Source: Tistrella mobilis
GTDB taxonomy: Bacteria > Pseudomonadota > Alphaproteobacteria > Tistrellales > Tistrellaceae
Length of the DNA: 64,000 bases
Assembly: GCF_041468085.1 (NCBI RefSeq)
Contig: NZ_CP121017.1
Coordinates: 3,967,501 to 4,031,500, forward strand
Reading direction: 5' to 3'
The notes beneath the pieces were generated by a model, which was not told the DNA's origin, made no database searches, and was given only the letters and a program-made list of their open reading frames with translations. Below are positions 50,675 to 63,480 of this stretch, one piece after another. Numbering within the stretch: position 1 is the stretch's first letter; every line of letters starts with the position of its first letter. A program made the position numbers and the translations under genes.

Positions 50675-51337
50675 TCAGGCCCGCATGTCGATCGGGAACG
50701 GGCGGCGGCCGTTATACGAGATCATTTCGCGGATCTCGTCGATTTCCTGATTGGTGACCGCCAGGCAACCGAGCGTCCAGCTGCGGTCGCCGCGGGCATG
50801 GATGCTCTCCCACGGGCCGTCGCCGGTACCGTGCAGACCGATCGCGCCCCCCAGCTTCAGCCGCCCGCCGGCCGCGGCGGCGCGCGCCTTGTCCTCGGCA
50901 TTGGGATAGCTGATCGGGATGAACCAGCGGAAGCCGTCGAGCGATTCGCGGCCCGGCGGCATCATGTGATAGCGGCCCTCGGGGGTCAGGGCGTCGCCTT
51001 CCTCCCGCTTCGGCCCCGGACCGCCGCGGCCGATGGCGACCGAATAGCGCTTCACCTCGCGGTCGCCGTCGAAGAAGACCAGCGTCCGCTCCATCTTGCT
51101 GAGCACCGCCCGGGTCGGGAAGAGCGGCATGCCCGGCACCACCTCCTGCGGCGGGAGGGTTTCGGGCATCGGCGCCGGCTCGATCACCGTCATCTGGCGG
51201 GGTGCGCGCGCCTCGCAACCGGCCAGCAGCCCGGTGCCCGCCACGATTCCGGCCACACCGAAGCGCAGGAAACGCCGCCGTCCCTGCACGTCCGGCGCGG
51301 GCCGGACACCATGCTTCTGATCCTTCAGATCCGTCAT
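50675..51337 (-). CDS. L,D-transpeptidase (YkuD) lipoprotein with twin-arginine signal
   Basis: A 220-residue protein. Its N-terminus has both a twin-arginine motif (GRRRFLRFG) and a lipobox (GTGLLAGCE, Cys41), suggesting a Tat-exported lipoprotein. The YkuD catalytic motif is HGTGDGPWESIHARGDRSWTLGC, with His169 and nucleophile Cys191. The enzyme would form 3-3 peptidoglycan cross-links or anchor proteins. The ATG at 51337 is chosen over the ATG at 51367 because the signal is then normally placed. It is co-transcribed with the DUF2272 gene. Confidence 0.86.
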   Translation of the reverse strand: MTDLKDQKHGVRPAPDVQGRRRFLRFGVAGIVAGTGLLAGCEARAPRQMTVIEPAPMPETLPPQEVVPGMPLFPTRAVLSKMERTLVFFDGDREVKRYSVAIGRGGPGPKREEGDALTPEGRYHMMPPGRESLDGFRWFIPISYPNAEDKARAAAAGGRLKLGGAIGLHGTGDGPWESIHARGDRSWTLGCLAVTNQEIDEIREMISYNGRRPFPIDMRA

Positions 51338-51411
51338 CGGGTTTTCCGTCTGTCCCCTTGGCCCCACAATGGTTTACGTTGCAACGCGACAGGGGGCAAG
51401 GCCCCAATCGC

Positions 51412-51897
51412 ATGCCGCCGTCCCACGCCTCTTCCGCAGCCCTCGCGAGCCCGTCCATGACCATGCCCCCGCCCATCCGCCAGCGCCCGGCCGTCACCGA
51501 CAGCCCGGTCGATCCCGCCACCCTGGAACGGCTGGTCGCCGCCTTTTATGACCGGGCCCGGCATGACGAGATGCTGGCACCGGTTTTCGCCCGGGTCGCA
51601 GATGATGCCTGGCCCGGGCATATCGCGCGGGTGGTGGGGTTCTGGCGCTCGGTGCTGTTCCATGACGGCAGCTACAAAGGCAATCCGATGCGCACCCATG
51701 CGGCGATGCCCGAGCTGACGCCGGGCCATTTCCACCGCTGGCTGGCGATCTGGCGCGAGACCGCGATCCGCACCTGCCCGCCGGTGGCGGCGGTACTGAT
51801 GATCGACAAGGCCGAACGGATGGCTGCCGCCCTTGCCGGCGGCCACCCGACCGTGGGGGCGGCACGCGACCCCGAGGACACAGCAGGCCGGGCATAA
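51412..51897 (+). CDS. Group III truncated haemoglobin
   Basis: About 161 residues. The globin part covers ATLERLVAAFYDRARHDEMLAPVFARV, VVGFWRSVLFHDGSYKGNPMRTHAAM and HFHRWLAIWRETA. The heme-ligand His lies in the HFHRWL segment and the B/E-helix residues are typical of trHbP (group III) globins. Suggested roles are oxygen or NO chemistry under microaerobic conditions. The start is uncertain (ATG at 51412, 51457 or 51463); the first 25 residues are Ser/Pro-rich and poorly conserved in type. It is divergent from the L,D-transpeptidase gene. Confidence 0.83.
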   Translation: MPPSHASSAALASPSMTMPPPIRQRPAVTDSPVDPATLERLVAAFYDRARHDEMLAPVFARVADDAWPGHIARVVGFWRSVLFHDGSYKGNPMRTHAAMPELTPGHFHRWLAIWRETAIRTCPPVAAVLMIDKAERMAAALAGGHPTVGAARDPEDTAGRA

Positions 51898-52032
51898 GGA
51901 TCAAATCGCCGCAGGATCAACGGATTCGGGGTTGGATTGCGCGACATTTCGGCGCATCCTTTGCCCGGCTCTAGCCGCACCCCGGCCCGGACACTTCGTC
52001 CCGGCCCGCGTGCCGATACGGAGATCGCCGAC

Positions 52033-52383
52033 ATGTCCGCCCTGATCGCCGCCGCTTCGCCCGCTCGCACCGCCACCGCCACCAGCGTGACCGCGACCAC
52101 CATCGCGACCGTCGCCCTTGGTGCCGCCGTGACCGTGATGACCGTGCAGGCCGCCCGCAATCAGGGTCGCGACCGCAATTGGTTTGGCGGCTGGCAGGCC
52201 GACCATGCCGATGGAGGCTCCATTTCGCGCCGCCAGTTCGACCTCGACGGTCGCCGCGGCAAAGATGACAAGCGACCGGGTGGTACCGTGATGCATCCGC
52301 AGCACGCTGCCACCCCGATCGCCCGGCATGGCGCCATCACGCCGCCGGCCTCCGCCCGTTCCGGAGTACCCCGCGCCGCCTGA
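52033..52383 (+). CDS. Small hypothetical membrane protein
   Basis: A 116-residue frame with one hydrophobic segment (TATSVTATTIATVALGAAVTVMTVQAA) followed by a charged tail (NQGRDRNWFGGWQADH). GGAGA lies nine bases before the ATG. The opposite strand also has an open frame, but it is Gly-rich and lacks a ribosome site. Support is modest: no family recognised, and the Thr/Ala composition is the kind also produced by chance in GC-rich DNA. Confidence 0.4.
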   Translation: MSALIAAASPARTATATSVTATTIATVALGAAVTVMTVQAARNQGRDRNWFGGWQADHADGGSISRRQFDLDGRRGKDDKRPGGTVMHPQHAATPIARHGAITPPASARSGVPRAA

Positions 52384-52647
52384 GTGCGGTCGGTTCCGGC
52401 CCAAGCTCCCCTTATCCGTCAGTCAGACCGCCTTCGACCCGGCATCCGCCTGAGGCCGCTGGTCCGGTTATCCCGTTTCCCTTGATGGAGAGACGGATTG
52501 CCGGGCCGGCCGCGGATGGTACGGACAGGCTGGCCGGACCATCATCGTGATCCCACGATGCGGACCGCACGCCCCTGCCCGCCCCGCGCTGCCCCAGAGG
52601 CCCAGCGGATGCCGCCTGGTCGACGCCAGATCCGGAGCGTCCTGCCA

Positions 52648-53601
52648 ATGTCACGCCGTCGCCTTCCCCCCCTGGGTGCCCTGCACGCCTTCGAGGCTGC
52701 CGCCCGCCATCAGAGTTTCGCCCGCGCCGCCGAGGAACTGCACCTCACCGACGGCGCCATCAGCCACCGGATCCGCGATCTGGAAGACCGGTTGGGCATG
52801 CGGCTGTTCCGCCGGCTGCACCGCAAGGTGGTGCTGACCGAGCATGGGCGGCGGCTTTATGCCACCTCTCGCGAAATGTTCGACCTGCTCGCCCGCGGAC
52901 TGGTGGAGCTGGACGGCCTGCCGGCCGAGCCGGTTCGCATCGCGGCACCTGCGGTGATCGCCACCCGCTGGCTGCTGCCACGCATGGACGAGTTGGAAAC
53001 CGCCGTCCCCGGCATCGAGCCGCATCTGATGGTGGAGGGCGCCCCCGATGGCGATGCCCCGCCGCCCGACCTGATCCTGAGGATCGGGGCGCGGCCGCGC
53101 AGCAGCGAGCGGGTCGACCGGCTGGCCGGCGACATGCTGGTGCCGGTCGCCGCCCCGGTCTATCTGGCCCGGGCCGGCCGGCCGGCGGCGCCCGAAGCCC
53201 TGCTGCGCTACCGGCTGTTGCGCGGCCCTGACGATGCCTGGGATCTGTGGTTCCGCAGCGCCGGCATTTCGCGGGCCGAACCGCCGCGCGGCCCGGTTCT
53301 GGGCGATCACGACCATCTGATCGGCGCGGCCATCGCCGGTCATGGCGTGGCGCTGGCGCCGAACCGCATGGTCGCAACCGATATCGCCGCCGGCCGTCTG
53401 GCCCGGCTGTTCGCCACCGCCGTGCCCTGGACCGACGCCTATTGGCTGATCCACGGGGAAAGTGCGGCCGACCGGCCCGAGATCGAGCGCGTCGCCGCCT
53501 GGCTTGAACAGGCGATGACGGCCGATGACGGGCTGCCCGGCCGGTCCACACTGCCGGGCAGCGACTTGCGCCGCATACCGGAGCGGCCTACCGTCGACTG
53601 A
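52648..53601 (+). CDS. GcvA-like LysR family transcriptional regulator
   Basis: A 317-residue regulator from the ATG at 52648. The helix-turn-helix region is PPLGALHAFEAAARHQSFARAAEELHLTDGAISHRIRDLEDRLGMRLFRR, the classic GcvA/AmpR-type start. The effector domain (about 90-300) contains RIAAPAVIATRWLLPRM and GHGVALAPNRMV. It reads in the same direction as, and 39 bases ahead of, the nitrile hydratase operon, so it probably activates it. LysR proteins more usually lie divergent from their targets. The preceding 264 bases show no feature beyond the likely promoter. Confidence 0.85.
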   Translation: MSRRRLPPLGALHAFEAAARHQSFARAAEELHLTDGAISHRIRDLEDRLGMRLFRRLHRKVVLTEHGRRLYATSREMFDLLARGLVELDGLPAEPVRIAAPAVIATRWLLPRMDELETAVPGIEPHLMVEGAPDGDAPPPDLILRIGARPRSSERVDRLAGDMLVPVAAPVYLARAGRPAAPEALLRYRLLRGPDDAWDLWFRSAGISRAEPPRGPVLGDHDHLIGAAIAGHGVALAPNRMVATDIAAGRLARLFATAVPWTDAYWLIHGESAADRPEIERVAAWLEQAMTADDGLPGRSTLPGSDLRRIPERPTVD

Positions 53602-53640
53602 ACGGAACCGCGCACGGAAACGACGCCCAGGGAGGACAGG

Positions 53641-54315
53641 ATGGCAGGCGATCATCATGACCATGCCCATGATCATGACCATGATCACGGACATGACGGG
53701 CGGGGGCACGCGCATGCGGCCCCCACCTCGCCCATGGCGGAACGGGTGAAAGCGATCGAGGCCCTGGCAGTGGCCAAGGGGCTGGTCGATCCGGCGGCGC
53801 TCGACCTGATCGTCGACACCTATGAAAGCAGGGTCGGGCCGCGCAACGGTGCCCGCGTGGTCGCCCGCGCCTGGACCGATCCCGCCTACAAGGCCCGGCT
53901 GCTGAGCGATGCCACGGCCGCCATCGCCGAGTTCGGCTTCACCGGCCGCCAGGGCGAGGACATGGTGGTGCTGGAGAACACCGACCAGGTCCACAATATG
54001 GTCGTGTGCACGCTCTGCTCCTGCTACCCCTGGACGGTGCTGGGCCTGCCGCCGGTCTGGTACAAATCCGCCCCCTACCGGTCGCGTGCGGTGCTGGACC
54101 CGCGCGGCGTGCTGGCCGAATTCGGCTGCACCATCGGCGACGAGGTCGAACTCCGGGTCTGGGACAGCACCGCCGAACTCCGCTATCTGGTCCTGCCCCA
54201 GCGCCCCGCCGGCACCGAGGGCTGGGACGAGGAGCGGCTGGCCGCGATCGTCACCCGCGATTCGATGATCGGCGTCACCCGTCTGGCCGATCAGCCCGCG
54301 GAGCTGCGGCCATGA
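53641..54315 (+). CDS. nthA: Nitrile hydratase alpha subunit, cobalt type
   Basis: A 224-residue subunit. The metal-binding claw is C123-T-L-C126-S-C128 ([11 protein letters not shown]); Thr in the second position marks the cobalt type (iron enzymes have Ser). The flanking VVENTxxVHN-like segment and [27 protein letters not shown] are standard. The N-terminal 27 residues are an Asp/His-rich tail with eleven His, probably for metal handling. The enzyme hydrates nitriles to amides. GGGAGG lies just before the ATG, and the stop overlaps the beta-subunit start (ATGA). The amide product could feed the amidase block at 5-14 kb. Confidence 0.93.
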   Translation: MAGDHHDHAHDHDHDHGHDGRGHAHAAPTSPMAERVKAIEALAVAKGLVDPAALDLIVDTYESRVGPRNGARVVARAWTDPAYKARLLSDATAAIAEFGFTGRQGEDMVVLENTDQVHNMVVCTLCSCYPWTVLGLPPVWYKSAPYRSRAVLDPRGVLAEFGCTIGDEVELRVWDSTAELRYLVLPQRPAGTEGWDEERLAAIVTRDSMIGVTRLADQPAELRP

Positions 54316-54986
54316 ACGGGGCACAGGATCTGGGCGGCATGATGGGCTTCGGCCCGATCGGCATCGAAGCGAACGAGCCGGTCTTCCATGCCCCCTGGGA
54401 AGCGCGCGCCCTGGCGGTGACGCTGGCCGTCGGCTTCCTGGGCCGCTGGTCGATCGACGAGGCCCGCCATGCCCGCGAAAGCCTGCCGCCGCCGGTCTAT
54501 CTGACCAGCAGCTACTACGAGATCTGGCTGCGCGGGCTGGAAAGGTTGATGGTCCGCCATGGCCTCGCCATCGACGCTGAATTTGAAACGGGGGTGCCTG
54601 ATCCGGCCGCCCCGGCCCTGCCCGCGGACCTCAAACCCGCCCCTGATGCGGCCCAGGCGGCCGCCATCCTGGCGCGTGGCGCCAGCGCCCGCCGGGACGG
54701 CAGCGGCCGCCCTGCCCGCTTCACGGCCGGCGACCGGGTGAAAGTCCGGGATATCAATACGCTGGCCCACACCAGGGCGCCGCGCTATGTGCGCGGCCGT
54801 GTGGGCACGATCGAGCGCCTGCACGGCGATTTCGTGCTGCCGGATGCCGCCGCCGCCCGCCGCGGCGAGGATCCCCAGCCCTGTTATGCGGTGCGCTTCG
54901 CCGCTCGCGACCTCTGGGGCGAAACCGCCCATCCCAATGACTGCGTCCATGCGGATCTGTGGGACGACTATCTGGAGCCGGCATGA
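54312..54986 (+). CDS. nthB: Nitrile hydratase beta subunit
   Basis: A 224-residue subunit. N-terminal [15 protein letters not shown], then [30 protein letters not shown], and the C-terminal SH3-like domain [36 protein letters not shown] through [22 protein letters not shown]. All are typical, including the Arg-containing segment that contacts the alpha claw. The gene overlaps alpha and the accessory gene by four bases each, supporting stoichiometric expression. Confidence 0.93.
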   Translation: MNGAQDLGGMMGFGPIGIEANEPVFHAPWEARALAVTLAVGFLGRWSIDEARHARESLPPPVYLTSSYYEIWLRGLERLMVRHGLAIDAEFETGVPDPAAPALPADLKPAPDAAQAAAILARGASARRDGSGRPARFTAGDRVKVRDINTLAHTRAPRYVRGRVGTIERLHGDFVLPDAAAARRGEDPQPCYAVRFAARDLWGETAHPNDCVHADLWDDYLEPA

Positions 54987-55378
54987 TGGCGATGGAGCAT
55001 CAACCCCCCTCAACCCCGCGCCCGATCACCGTGGTCCCGGCCGGCGCCGCCCGCCCCGCGACAGCCGGCACCCCGGATGTCGACGCCCATGGCATCACCT
55101 GCACACCGCCCGCGGCCAGGCCGGTACCGCCCCTGCTGCTGGGCCAGCCGGCCGATGCCGGGGGGCCGGTCTTCCGCGAGCCCTGGGAAGCCCAGGCTTT
55201 CGCCCTGGTGGTGTCGCTGCACGAGGCCGGCCTGTTCAGCTGGAATGAATGGGCGGCGACCCTGTCGGCGCGGATCGTCACCGCCCAGCTGGGTGGCGAT
55301 CCGGATATCGGCACCACCTATTACCATCACTGGCTGGCCGCACTGGAAGACATCACCCGCGCCAAGGGCCTGGCCTGA
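54983..55378 (+). CDS. Nitrile hydratase accessory protein (P14K-type activator)
   Basis: A 131-residue protein related to the beta-subunit N-terminal half: FREPWEAQAFALVVSLHEAGLFSWNEWAATLSARI, then GGDPDIGTTYYHHWLAALEDITRAKGLA. Such proteins (P14K, NhlE, CblB) act as self-subunit-swapping chaperones that deliver cobalt to the alpha subunit and allow Cys oxidation. The first about 50 residues are Pro/Ala-rich and variable. It is the last gene of the operon, followed by a strong terminator. Confidence 0.87.
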   Translation: MMAMEHQPPSTPRPITVVPAGAARPATAGTPDVDAHGITCTPPAARPVPPLLLGQPADAGGPVFREPWEAQAFALVVSLHEAGLFSWNEWAATLSARIVTAQLGGDPDIGTTYYHHWLAALEDITRAKGLA

Positions 55379-55382
55379 TCTG

Positions 55383-55415
55383 CCCCACCATCAACCCGGT
55401 GGGTTGATGGTGGGG
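55383..55415. terminator. Bidirectional terminator between nitrile hydratase and kdp operons
   Basis: CCCCACCATCAACCC (55383-55397) pairs perfectly with GGGTTGATGGTGGGG (55401-55415), a 15-base stem with a three-base loop. It sits between convergent operons and is one of the longest perfect stems in the window. TTGATT follows on the plus strand. Confidence 0.8.
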
Positions 55416-55438
55416 TTGATTCCGCAACGCCCCTCGAC

Positions 55439-56170
55439 TCAGCCTCCCTCCAGCCGGTAGCCGACGCCGGGTTCGTTGACGATCAGCTTCGGATCGGCGG
55501 GGTCGTCGCCCAGCTTCTGGCGCAGATGGCCGACATAGATCCGCAGATAATGGGTATCGGCCTCGTGCGCCGGCCCCCAGACCTCGCGCAGCAGCTGGGC
55601 ATGGGTCATCATCCGGCCGCGATTGCGGGCCAGGATGCGCAGCAGGTCGTATTCCCGCCGGCTGAGCTTCACCGGCTGACCGTCGAGCGTCACTTCATGG
55701 CGCGGCTGATCAATGGTGATCCGGGTGCCGATGCGGATCAGCGCCTCGTCATCAGGCGCGGCCGGGATCTGGCCCGGCTGGACCGGTGCGGTGCCGCGCG
55801 CCCGCAGCGTCGCCCGGATGCGGGCGGTGAGTTCGGCGATGCCGAAGGGCTTGGTGACGTAATCATCCGCCCCCCGATCCAGCGCCGCCACCTTGCCCGC
55901 CTCGTCGGCCCGCACCGAAAGGACCAGGATCGGTACGCCCGACCAGTCGCGGATCCGGCCGATCACCTCGGTGCCGTCGATATCGGGCAGGCCCAGATCC
56001 AGCACGATCATCGCCGGCGCCCGGGTCGCCGCGGCCCGGACCGCCTCCTCCCCCGTCGCCGCCTCGATCACCTCGAAGCCCGCGGCGCCGAGCGCGATCT
56101 TGAGAAAGCGGCGGATCTGGGGTTCGTCATCGACCACCAGAATGCGGGCGGTGTTCATGTCGACGGGCAT
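55439..56170 (-). CDS. kdpE: KdpE response regulator
   Basis: A 243-residue OmpR-type regulator. Receiver: ILVVDDEPQIRRFLKIALGAAGFEV, phospho-Asp in MIVLDLGLPDIDG, and DYVTKPFGIAELTARIRATLR. DNA-binding domain: VKLSRREYDLLRILARNRGRMMTHAQLLREVWGPAHEADTHYLRIYVGHLRQKLGDDP, characteristic of KdpE. It is phosphorylated by KdpD and activates the kdp operon under potassium limitation. Its gene is 21 bases after kdpD. Confidence 0.92.
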   Translation of the reverse strand: MPVDMNTARILVVDDEPQIRRFLKIALGAAGFEVIEAATGEEAVRAAATRAPAMIVLDLGLPDIDGTEVIGRIRDWSGVPILVLSVRADEAGKVAALDRGADDYVTKPFGIAELTARIRATLRARGTAPVQPGQIPAAPDDEALIRIGTRITIDQPRHEVTLDGQPVKLSRREYDLLRILARNRGRMMTHAQLLREVWGPAHEADTHYLRIYVGHLRQKLGDDPADPKLIVNEPGVGYRLEGG

Positions 56171-56191
56171 CGTCTCTCCGATGAGGGGGCG

Positions 56192-58933
<2,742 letters not shown>

Positions 58934-58962
58934 CCGGGCTCTCCGCGCGCGGGGCTCAAGGA

Positions 58963-59553
58963 TCAGCCTGCCCCGGGGCCGGCCATGGCGTCGAGCGCCA
59001 TGTTGAGCCGCAGCAGGTTGACCCGCGGCCAGCCGATCAGCCCGGCCACGGGCCGCTCGACATGGGCGGCGACCAGAGCCTCCACCGCATCAGGCGCCAT
59101 CTGCCGGGCGGCCGCCACCCGCGGGACCTGCAGCCGCACCGCTTCGGGCGAGAGATCGGGGTCGAGCCCCGAGCCCGAGGCCGTCACCAGATCGGCAGGG
59201 ATCGCGCCGCCCGCCCCCGTCTCCGCCCGAACCGCGGCGATACGGTCGCCGATCTGTGCCGCCAGCGCAGCCGAGGTCGGCCCCAGATTGGAGGCGCCGG
59301 CGGCCGCCGCATCATAGCCCACCGCCGACGGCCGGCCGTGGAAGTAGCCGGGCGAGGTGAAATCCTGGCCGACCAGCGCCGAACCGACCACCCGGCCCGC
59401 CGCATCGGTGACCGGGCTGCCCGCGGCCTGCCGGGGTGCGATCGCCCCGGCAAGACCGGTCATGGCCAGCGGATAGGCGAGGCCGAGCAGGCCTGAAAAC
59501 AGCGCGAGCGGCACCACCGCCCGGCGGATGTTGCGCAACATGGGGTGCAGCAT
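58963..59553 (-). CDS. kdpC: Potassium-transporting ATPase subunit KdpC
   Basis: A 196-residue single-span protein. One N-terminal transmembrane helix (VVPLALFSGLLGLAYPLAMTGLAGAI), then the KdpC signature GSALVGQDFTSPGYFHGRPSA, DLVTASGSGLDPDLSPEAVRLQVPRVA and the C-terminal GLIGWPRVNLLRLNMALD. KdpC supports ATP binding in the KdpFABC complex. Start at 59553, 17 bases after kdpB. Confidence 0.93.
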   Translation of the reverse strand: MLHPMLRNIRRAVVPLALFSGLLGLAYPLAMTGLAGAIAPRQAAGSPVTDAAGRVVGSALVGQDFTSPGYFHGRPSAVGYDAAAAGASNLGPTSAALAAQIGDRIAAVRAETGAGGAIPADLVTASGSGLDPDLSPEAVRLQVPRVAAARQMAPDAVEALVAAHVERPVAGLIGWPRVNLLRLNMALDAMAGPGAG

Positions 59554-59570
59554 AAGACTGTCTCCCTCGC

Positions 59571-61619
59571 TCAGACCAGACCGAGGCCCGAGACGATCAT
59601 GTCGATCGCCTTGATGCCGATGAAGGGCGCGATCAGCCCGCCCAGACCATAGACCAGCAGGTTCCGGCGCAGCAGCGCCGCAGCAGAGGCGGCCCGCGCC
59701 GTAACGCCTTTGAGCGCCAGCGGCACCAGCGCCACGATGATCAGGGCGTTGAAGATGACCGCCGAGAGGATCGCGCTTTCGGGGCTTGAAAGCTGCATGA
59801 CGTCGAGCGCCCCCAGCGCCGGATAGACGCCCGCGAACAGCGCCGGGACGATGGCGAAATATTTCGCCACGTCATTGGCGATCGAGAAGGTGGTGAGGGC
59901 GCCGCGGCTGACCAGCAGCTGCTTGCCGACCATCACCACCTCGATCAGCTTGGTGGGGTCGCTGTCGAGATCGATCAGATTGGCCGCCTCCTTGGCGGCC
60001 GGCGTGCCCTCGTTCATCGCAACACCGACATCGGCCTGGGCAAGGGCCGGCGCATCATTGGAACCGTCGCCGCACATCGCGACCATGCGGCCCTTCGCCT
60101 GTTCGGCGCGGATCAGCTCCAGCTTGCGTTCAGGCGTCGCCTCGGCCAGAACGTCGTCGACGCCGGCCTCGGCCGCGATCGCCGCCGCCGTGATCGGGTT
60201 GTCGCCGGTGATCATCACCGTGCGGATGCCCATCCGGCGCAGCTCGGAAAAGCGTTCGCGGATGCCCGGCTTGATCACATCCTTCAGATGGATGACACCC
60301 AGCGGCCGGTCGTCTTCCGCCACCACCAGCGGCGTGCCGCCGCTGCGCGCGACCTGATCGACCAGATGGCCGAGCTGCGGGGGCACGCTGCCCTTCGCCT
60401 GTTTCAGGATGGCATCGCCCGCCCCCTTGCGGACCCGGCGGCCATCGGTGAGGTCGGCCCCCGAGATCCGGGTCTGGGCGGTGAAGGCCACCAGGCGCGC
60501 CACCTCCGCCACCTCGGCACGGAAGCCGTGGGCCTTGCGGGCGAGGTCGAGGATGGAACGGCCTTCCGGCGTCTCGTCGCCCAGACTGGCGAGCGCCGCA
60601 ATCTCGGCCAGCCTTGCCTCTCCCACGCCGGGCAGGGGCAGGAAGGCGTCGGCCATACGATTGCCGAAGGTGATGGTACCGGTCTTGTCGAGCAGCAGCA
60701 CATCGACGTCGCCCGCCGCTTCGACCGCACGGCCCGATCGGGCGACCACGCCTGCGCGGATCAGCCGGTCCATGCCGGCGATACCGATCGCCGACAACAG
60801 ACCACCGATGGTGGTGGGGATCAGGGTGACCAGCAACGCGATCAGGAAGCCGACCGGAAGCAGCGTGCCCGAGAAAGCGGCGAAGGCTTCAAGGCTGGCG
60901 ACCACGATCAGGAAGATGAGCGTCAGCGAGACCAGCAGAATGGTGAGCGCAATCTCGTTCGGCGTCTTGCGCCGCGTCGCCCCCTCGACCAGACCGATCA
61001 TCCGGTCGAGGAAGCTCTCTCCCGGCCGCTGGGTGACCCGGACCACGATCGCATCCGACACCACCCGGGTGCCGCCGGTGACGGCGGAGCGGTCGCCGCC
61101 GCTCTCGCGGATCACCGGCGCGCTTTCGCCCGTGATGGCGCTTTCATCGACCGAGGCGATGCCGGCGACGACCTCGCCATCGGCGGGCACGATATCGCCC
61201 GCCTCGACATAGACCAGATCGTCGAGGCCGAGATCGCGGGAGGATACCTCACGCCAGTCGTGGATGCGGGCATCGCCACGGGGCATACCCGGCAGCAGTT
61301 TGGCCAGCGTCTCGGACTGGGTGGCGCGCAGGCTGTCAGCACGGGCCCGGCCGCGCCCCTCGGCCAGTGCCTCGGCGAAGTTGCCGAACAGCACCGTGGC
61401 CCAGAGCCAGAGACAGATCTGCGCCAGTACCGGACCATGCGGGCCGCCGGTTGCGAGCTCCAGCCCGGCAAGGACGGTTGCGACGGCGGCGACCACCGCG
61501 GTGGTCAGCATGACCGGGTTGCCGGCAAGAGCCTGCGGCGACAGTTTGGTGAAGGCCTCGCGGGCGGCGCGCGACAGCAGCGCCGGGTCGACGAGGCGGA
61601 TGTCCTCGGATGTACGCAT
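59571..61619 (-). CDS. kdpB: Potassium-transporting ATPase subunit KdpB
   Basis: A 682-residue P-type ATPase. The phosphorylated Asp is in [14 protein letters not shown]; other motifs are [22 protein letters not shown] (actuator), [21 protein letters not shown] and [25 protein letters not shown] (hinge). Seven transmembrane helices are predicted in the usual KdpB arrangement. The Ser phosphorylation site of the TGES loop is retained. It energises potassium uptake through KdpA. Confidence 0.95.
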   Translation of the reverse strand: MRTSEDIRLVDPALLSRAAREAFTKLSPQALAGNPVMLTTAVVAAVATVLAGLELATGGPHGPVLAQICLWLWATVLFGNFAEALAEGRGRARADSLRATQSETLAKLLPGMPRGDARIHDWREVSSRDLGLDDLVYVEAGDIVPADGEVVAGIASVDESAITGESAPVIRESGGDRSAVTGGTRVVSDAIVVRVTQRPGESFLDRMIGLVEGATRRKTPNEIALTILLVSLTLIFLIVVASLEAFAAFSGTLLPVGFLIALLVTLIPTTIGGLLSAIGIAGMDRLIRAGVVARSGRAVEAAGDVDVLLLDKTGTITFGNRMADAFLPLPGVGEARLAEIAALASLGDETPEGRSILDLARKAHGFRAEVAEVARLVAFTAQTRISGADLTDGRRVRKGAGDAILKQAKGSVPPQLGHLVDQVARSGGTPLVVAEDDRPLGVIHLKDVIKPGIRERFSELRRMGIRTVMITGDNPITAAAIAAEAGVDDVLAEATPERKLELIRAEQAKGRMVAMCGDGSNDAPALAQADVGVAMNEGTPAAKEAANLIDLDSDPTKLIEVVMVGKQLLVSRGALTTFSIANDVAKYFAIVPALFAGVYPALGALDVMQLSSPESAILSAVIFNALIIVALVPLALKGVTARAASAAALLRRNLLVYGLGGLIAPFIGIKAIDMIVSGLGLV

Positions 61620-61633
61620 GGGAGCGGGTTCCG

Positions 61634-63334
61634 TCAGAACGTCCGGCCGAGGAGCATGGACAGATGCTCCGCGACGGGGCCGAGCGCGAGCGCCGGGAAA
61701 TAGGTGAGGCCGCCGATGATCGCGACCGTGCCGATCAGCAGGCCGATGAAGAGCGGGCCGTGGGTCGGCAGGGTGCCGGCGGTGGCCGGGATCTTCTTCT
61801 TGGCCGCAAGGCTGCCGGCGATCGCCAGCACGACCACCACCGGCAGATAGCGACCGATCATCATCGCGATGCCGACGGCAATGGCATGGAAGGTCCGGGT
61901 GGCGCCAAAGCCCGCGAAGGCCGAGCCGTTATTTCCGGCCGCCGAGGCATAGGCGTAGAGGATCTCGGACAGGCCGTGCGGACCGGCATCCTGCACGGCC
62001 GCCCGGCCGGCGGGCAGCACGGCCGACAGGGCGGCGGGCACCAGCATGGCGACCGCAAGGCCGATCAGCGCCAGCATCGCCAGCGTCATCTCGCGCGCCT
62101 CGATCTTCTTGCCCATGTATTCGGGTGTCCGGCCGACCATCAGCCCGGCGGCAAACACCGCGATCACGGCGAAGATGATCAGCCCGTAGAGCCCGCTGCC
62201 GACGCCGCCGAAGATCACCTCGCCCAGCATCATGCCGATCATGGCGACCATGCCGCCGAGCGGGGTGAAGCTGTCATGCATGGCATTGACCGAGCCGTTG
62301 GATGCGGCCGTGGTCGCCGCCGCCCAGATCGCACTGTCGGTCGCCCCGAAGCGGACCTCCTTGCCTTCCATGTTGGGGCCGGCGAGGCCCAGCGCGTGGT
62401 GGATCGGGTTGCCGGTCGTCTCCGCCCAGACGGTCAGCCCCACGAACAGCGCGAAGGGGATCAGCATGGCCAGGAACAGCGCCCGACCCTGGCGCGGGTC
62501 GCCGGCAAGGCGACCGAAGGCGAAGGGCATCGCCGCCGGCAGGGCCAGGATCGCCACCACCTCGATCAGGTTCGACCAGGCGGTCGGGTTTTCCAGCGGA
62601 TGGGCGGAGTTGACGCCGTAGAAGCCGCCGCCATTGGTACCGAGCTGCTTGATCGCCACCTGCGAGGCCACGGGCCCGAGCGGAATGGTCTGGGCATGGC
62701 CGTCGAGGCCGATGGAGGCGAGCGTGCCCGACATCACCTGCGGCACACCCTGCAGCACCAGCAGGATGGTCACTGCGATCGCCAGCGGCAGCAGCAGGCG
62801 CAGCGTGATGCGGGTGACGTCGGTGGTCAGGCAGCCGATGGTCGGCGTCTCGGCACGGGCGAACCCGCGCGCCAGCGCCACCATCACCGCAATGCCGGTG
62901 GCCGCCGACAGGAAGTTCTGCACCCCCAGCCCGAAAGCCTGCGAGAAGGAAGACAGCTGCGCCTCCCCCGAATAGGCCTGCCAGTTGGTGTTGGTGACGA
63001 AGCTGATCGCGGTGTTGAAGGCGAGTGCCGGATCGAGCGGCGGAATGCCGGCCGGGTTCCAGGGCAGGACGCCCTGCAGGCGCAGCACCCCGTAGAGCAG
63101 CAGGAAGCCCGCATAGTTGAAGGCGATCAGCCCCAGCGCATAGCCGAGCCAGCTGCTCTCGCGGCCGGCACGCACGCCCGACAGGTTGAGGATGCCGGCC
63201 TCGACCGGCGCGAAGATGCGGCCCAAACGGCCGGAAGGAGATGCGGCGGCGACCGTCCAGCGGCCGAGCGGCACCGCGATCAGGGCCAGGATCGCGAGAT
63301 AGAGCGCGATCCGCCCGAAATCCAGGGATGTCAT
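61634..63334 (-). CDS. kdpA: Potassium-transporting ATPase subunit KdpA
   Basis: A 566-residue channel-like subunit of the SKT superfamily. Selectivity-filter and neighbouring segments visible are [50 protein letters not shown] and [13 protein letters not shown], covering the four pore repeats. Its gene directly precedes kdpB (14 bases). The ATG at 63334 is the first in frame. Confidence 0.95.
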   Translation of the reverse strand: MTSLDFGRIALYLAILALIAVPLGRWTVAAASPSGRLGRIFAPVEAGILNLSGVRAGRESSWLGYALGLIAFNYAGFLLLYGVLRLQGVLPWNPAGIPPLDPALAFNTAISFVTNTNWQAYSGEAQLSSFSQAFGLGVQNFLSAATGIAVMVALARGFARAETPTIGCLTTDVTRITLRLLLPLAIAVTILLVLQGVPQVMSGTLASIGLDGHAQTIPLGPVASQVAIKQLGTNGGGFYGVNSAHPLENPTAWSNLIEVVAILALPAAMPFAFGRLAGDPRQGRALFLAMLIPFALFVGLTVWAETTGNPIHHALGLAGPNMEGKEVRFGATDSAIWAAATTAASNGSVNAMHDSFTPLGGMVAMIGMMLGEVIFGGVGSGLYGLIIFAVIAVFAAGLMVGRTPEYMGKKIEAREMTLAMLALIGLAVAMLVPAALSAVLPAGRAAVQDAGPHGLSEILYAYASAAGNNGSAFAGFGATRTFHAIAVGIAMMIGRYLPVVVVLAIAGSLAAKKKIPATAGTLPTHGPLFIGLLIGTVAIIGGLTYFPALALGPVAEHLSMLLGRTF

Positions 63335-63363
63335 GGGGTGGCAGGATCCGTGTCTGGGCGGGA

Positions 63364-63480
63364 TCAGCGATCGGGGCGCATCAGCACGGCGGCAAGCCAG
63401 GCAGCCAGCGCCGCCACGGCCAGGCCGCCCAGGATCAGCCCGATCAGATCGACCAGCCCCGGTTCAGGCAGGGGGGTCAT
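63364..63480 (-). CDS. kdpF: KdpF-like small membrane peptide
   Basis: A 38-residue peptide with one transmembrane helix ([29 protein letters not shown]). The ending LxRPxR is typical of KdpF, which stabilises the KdpABC complex at the lipid interface. The start overlaps the stop of the preceding 27-residue peptide gene (ATGA at 63477-63480). kdpA begins 29 bases downstream. Confidence 0.75.
   Translation of the reverse strand: MTPLPEPGLVDLIGLILGGLAVAALAAWLAAVLMRPDR

Noticed and set aside
51901-52404. Minus-strand frame opposite the small membrane protein at 52 kb
   Set aside because: Gly/Asp-rich, no ribosome site and no hydrophobic or domain features; the plus-strand frame is slightly better supported.
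52651-54324. 557-codon minus-strand frame opposite the LysR and nitrile hydratase alpha genes
   Set aside because: It spans two unrelated well-supported genes and shows no recognisable domain.
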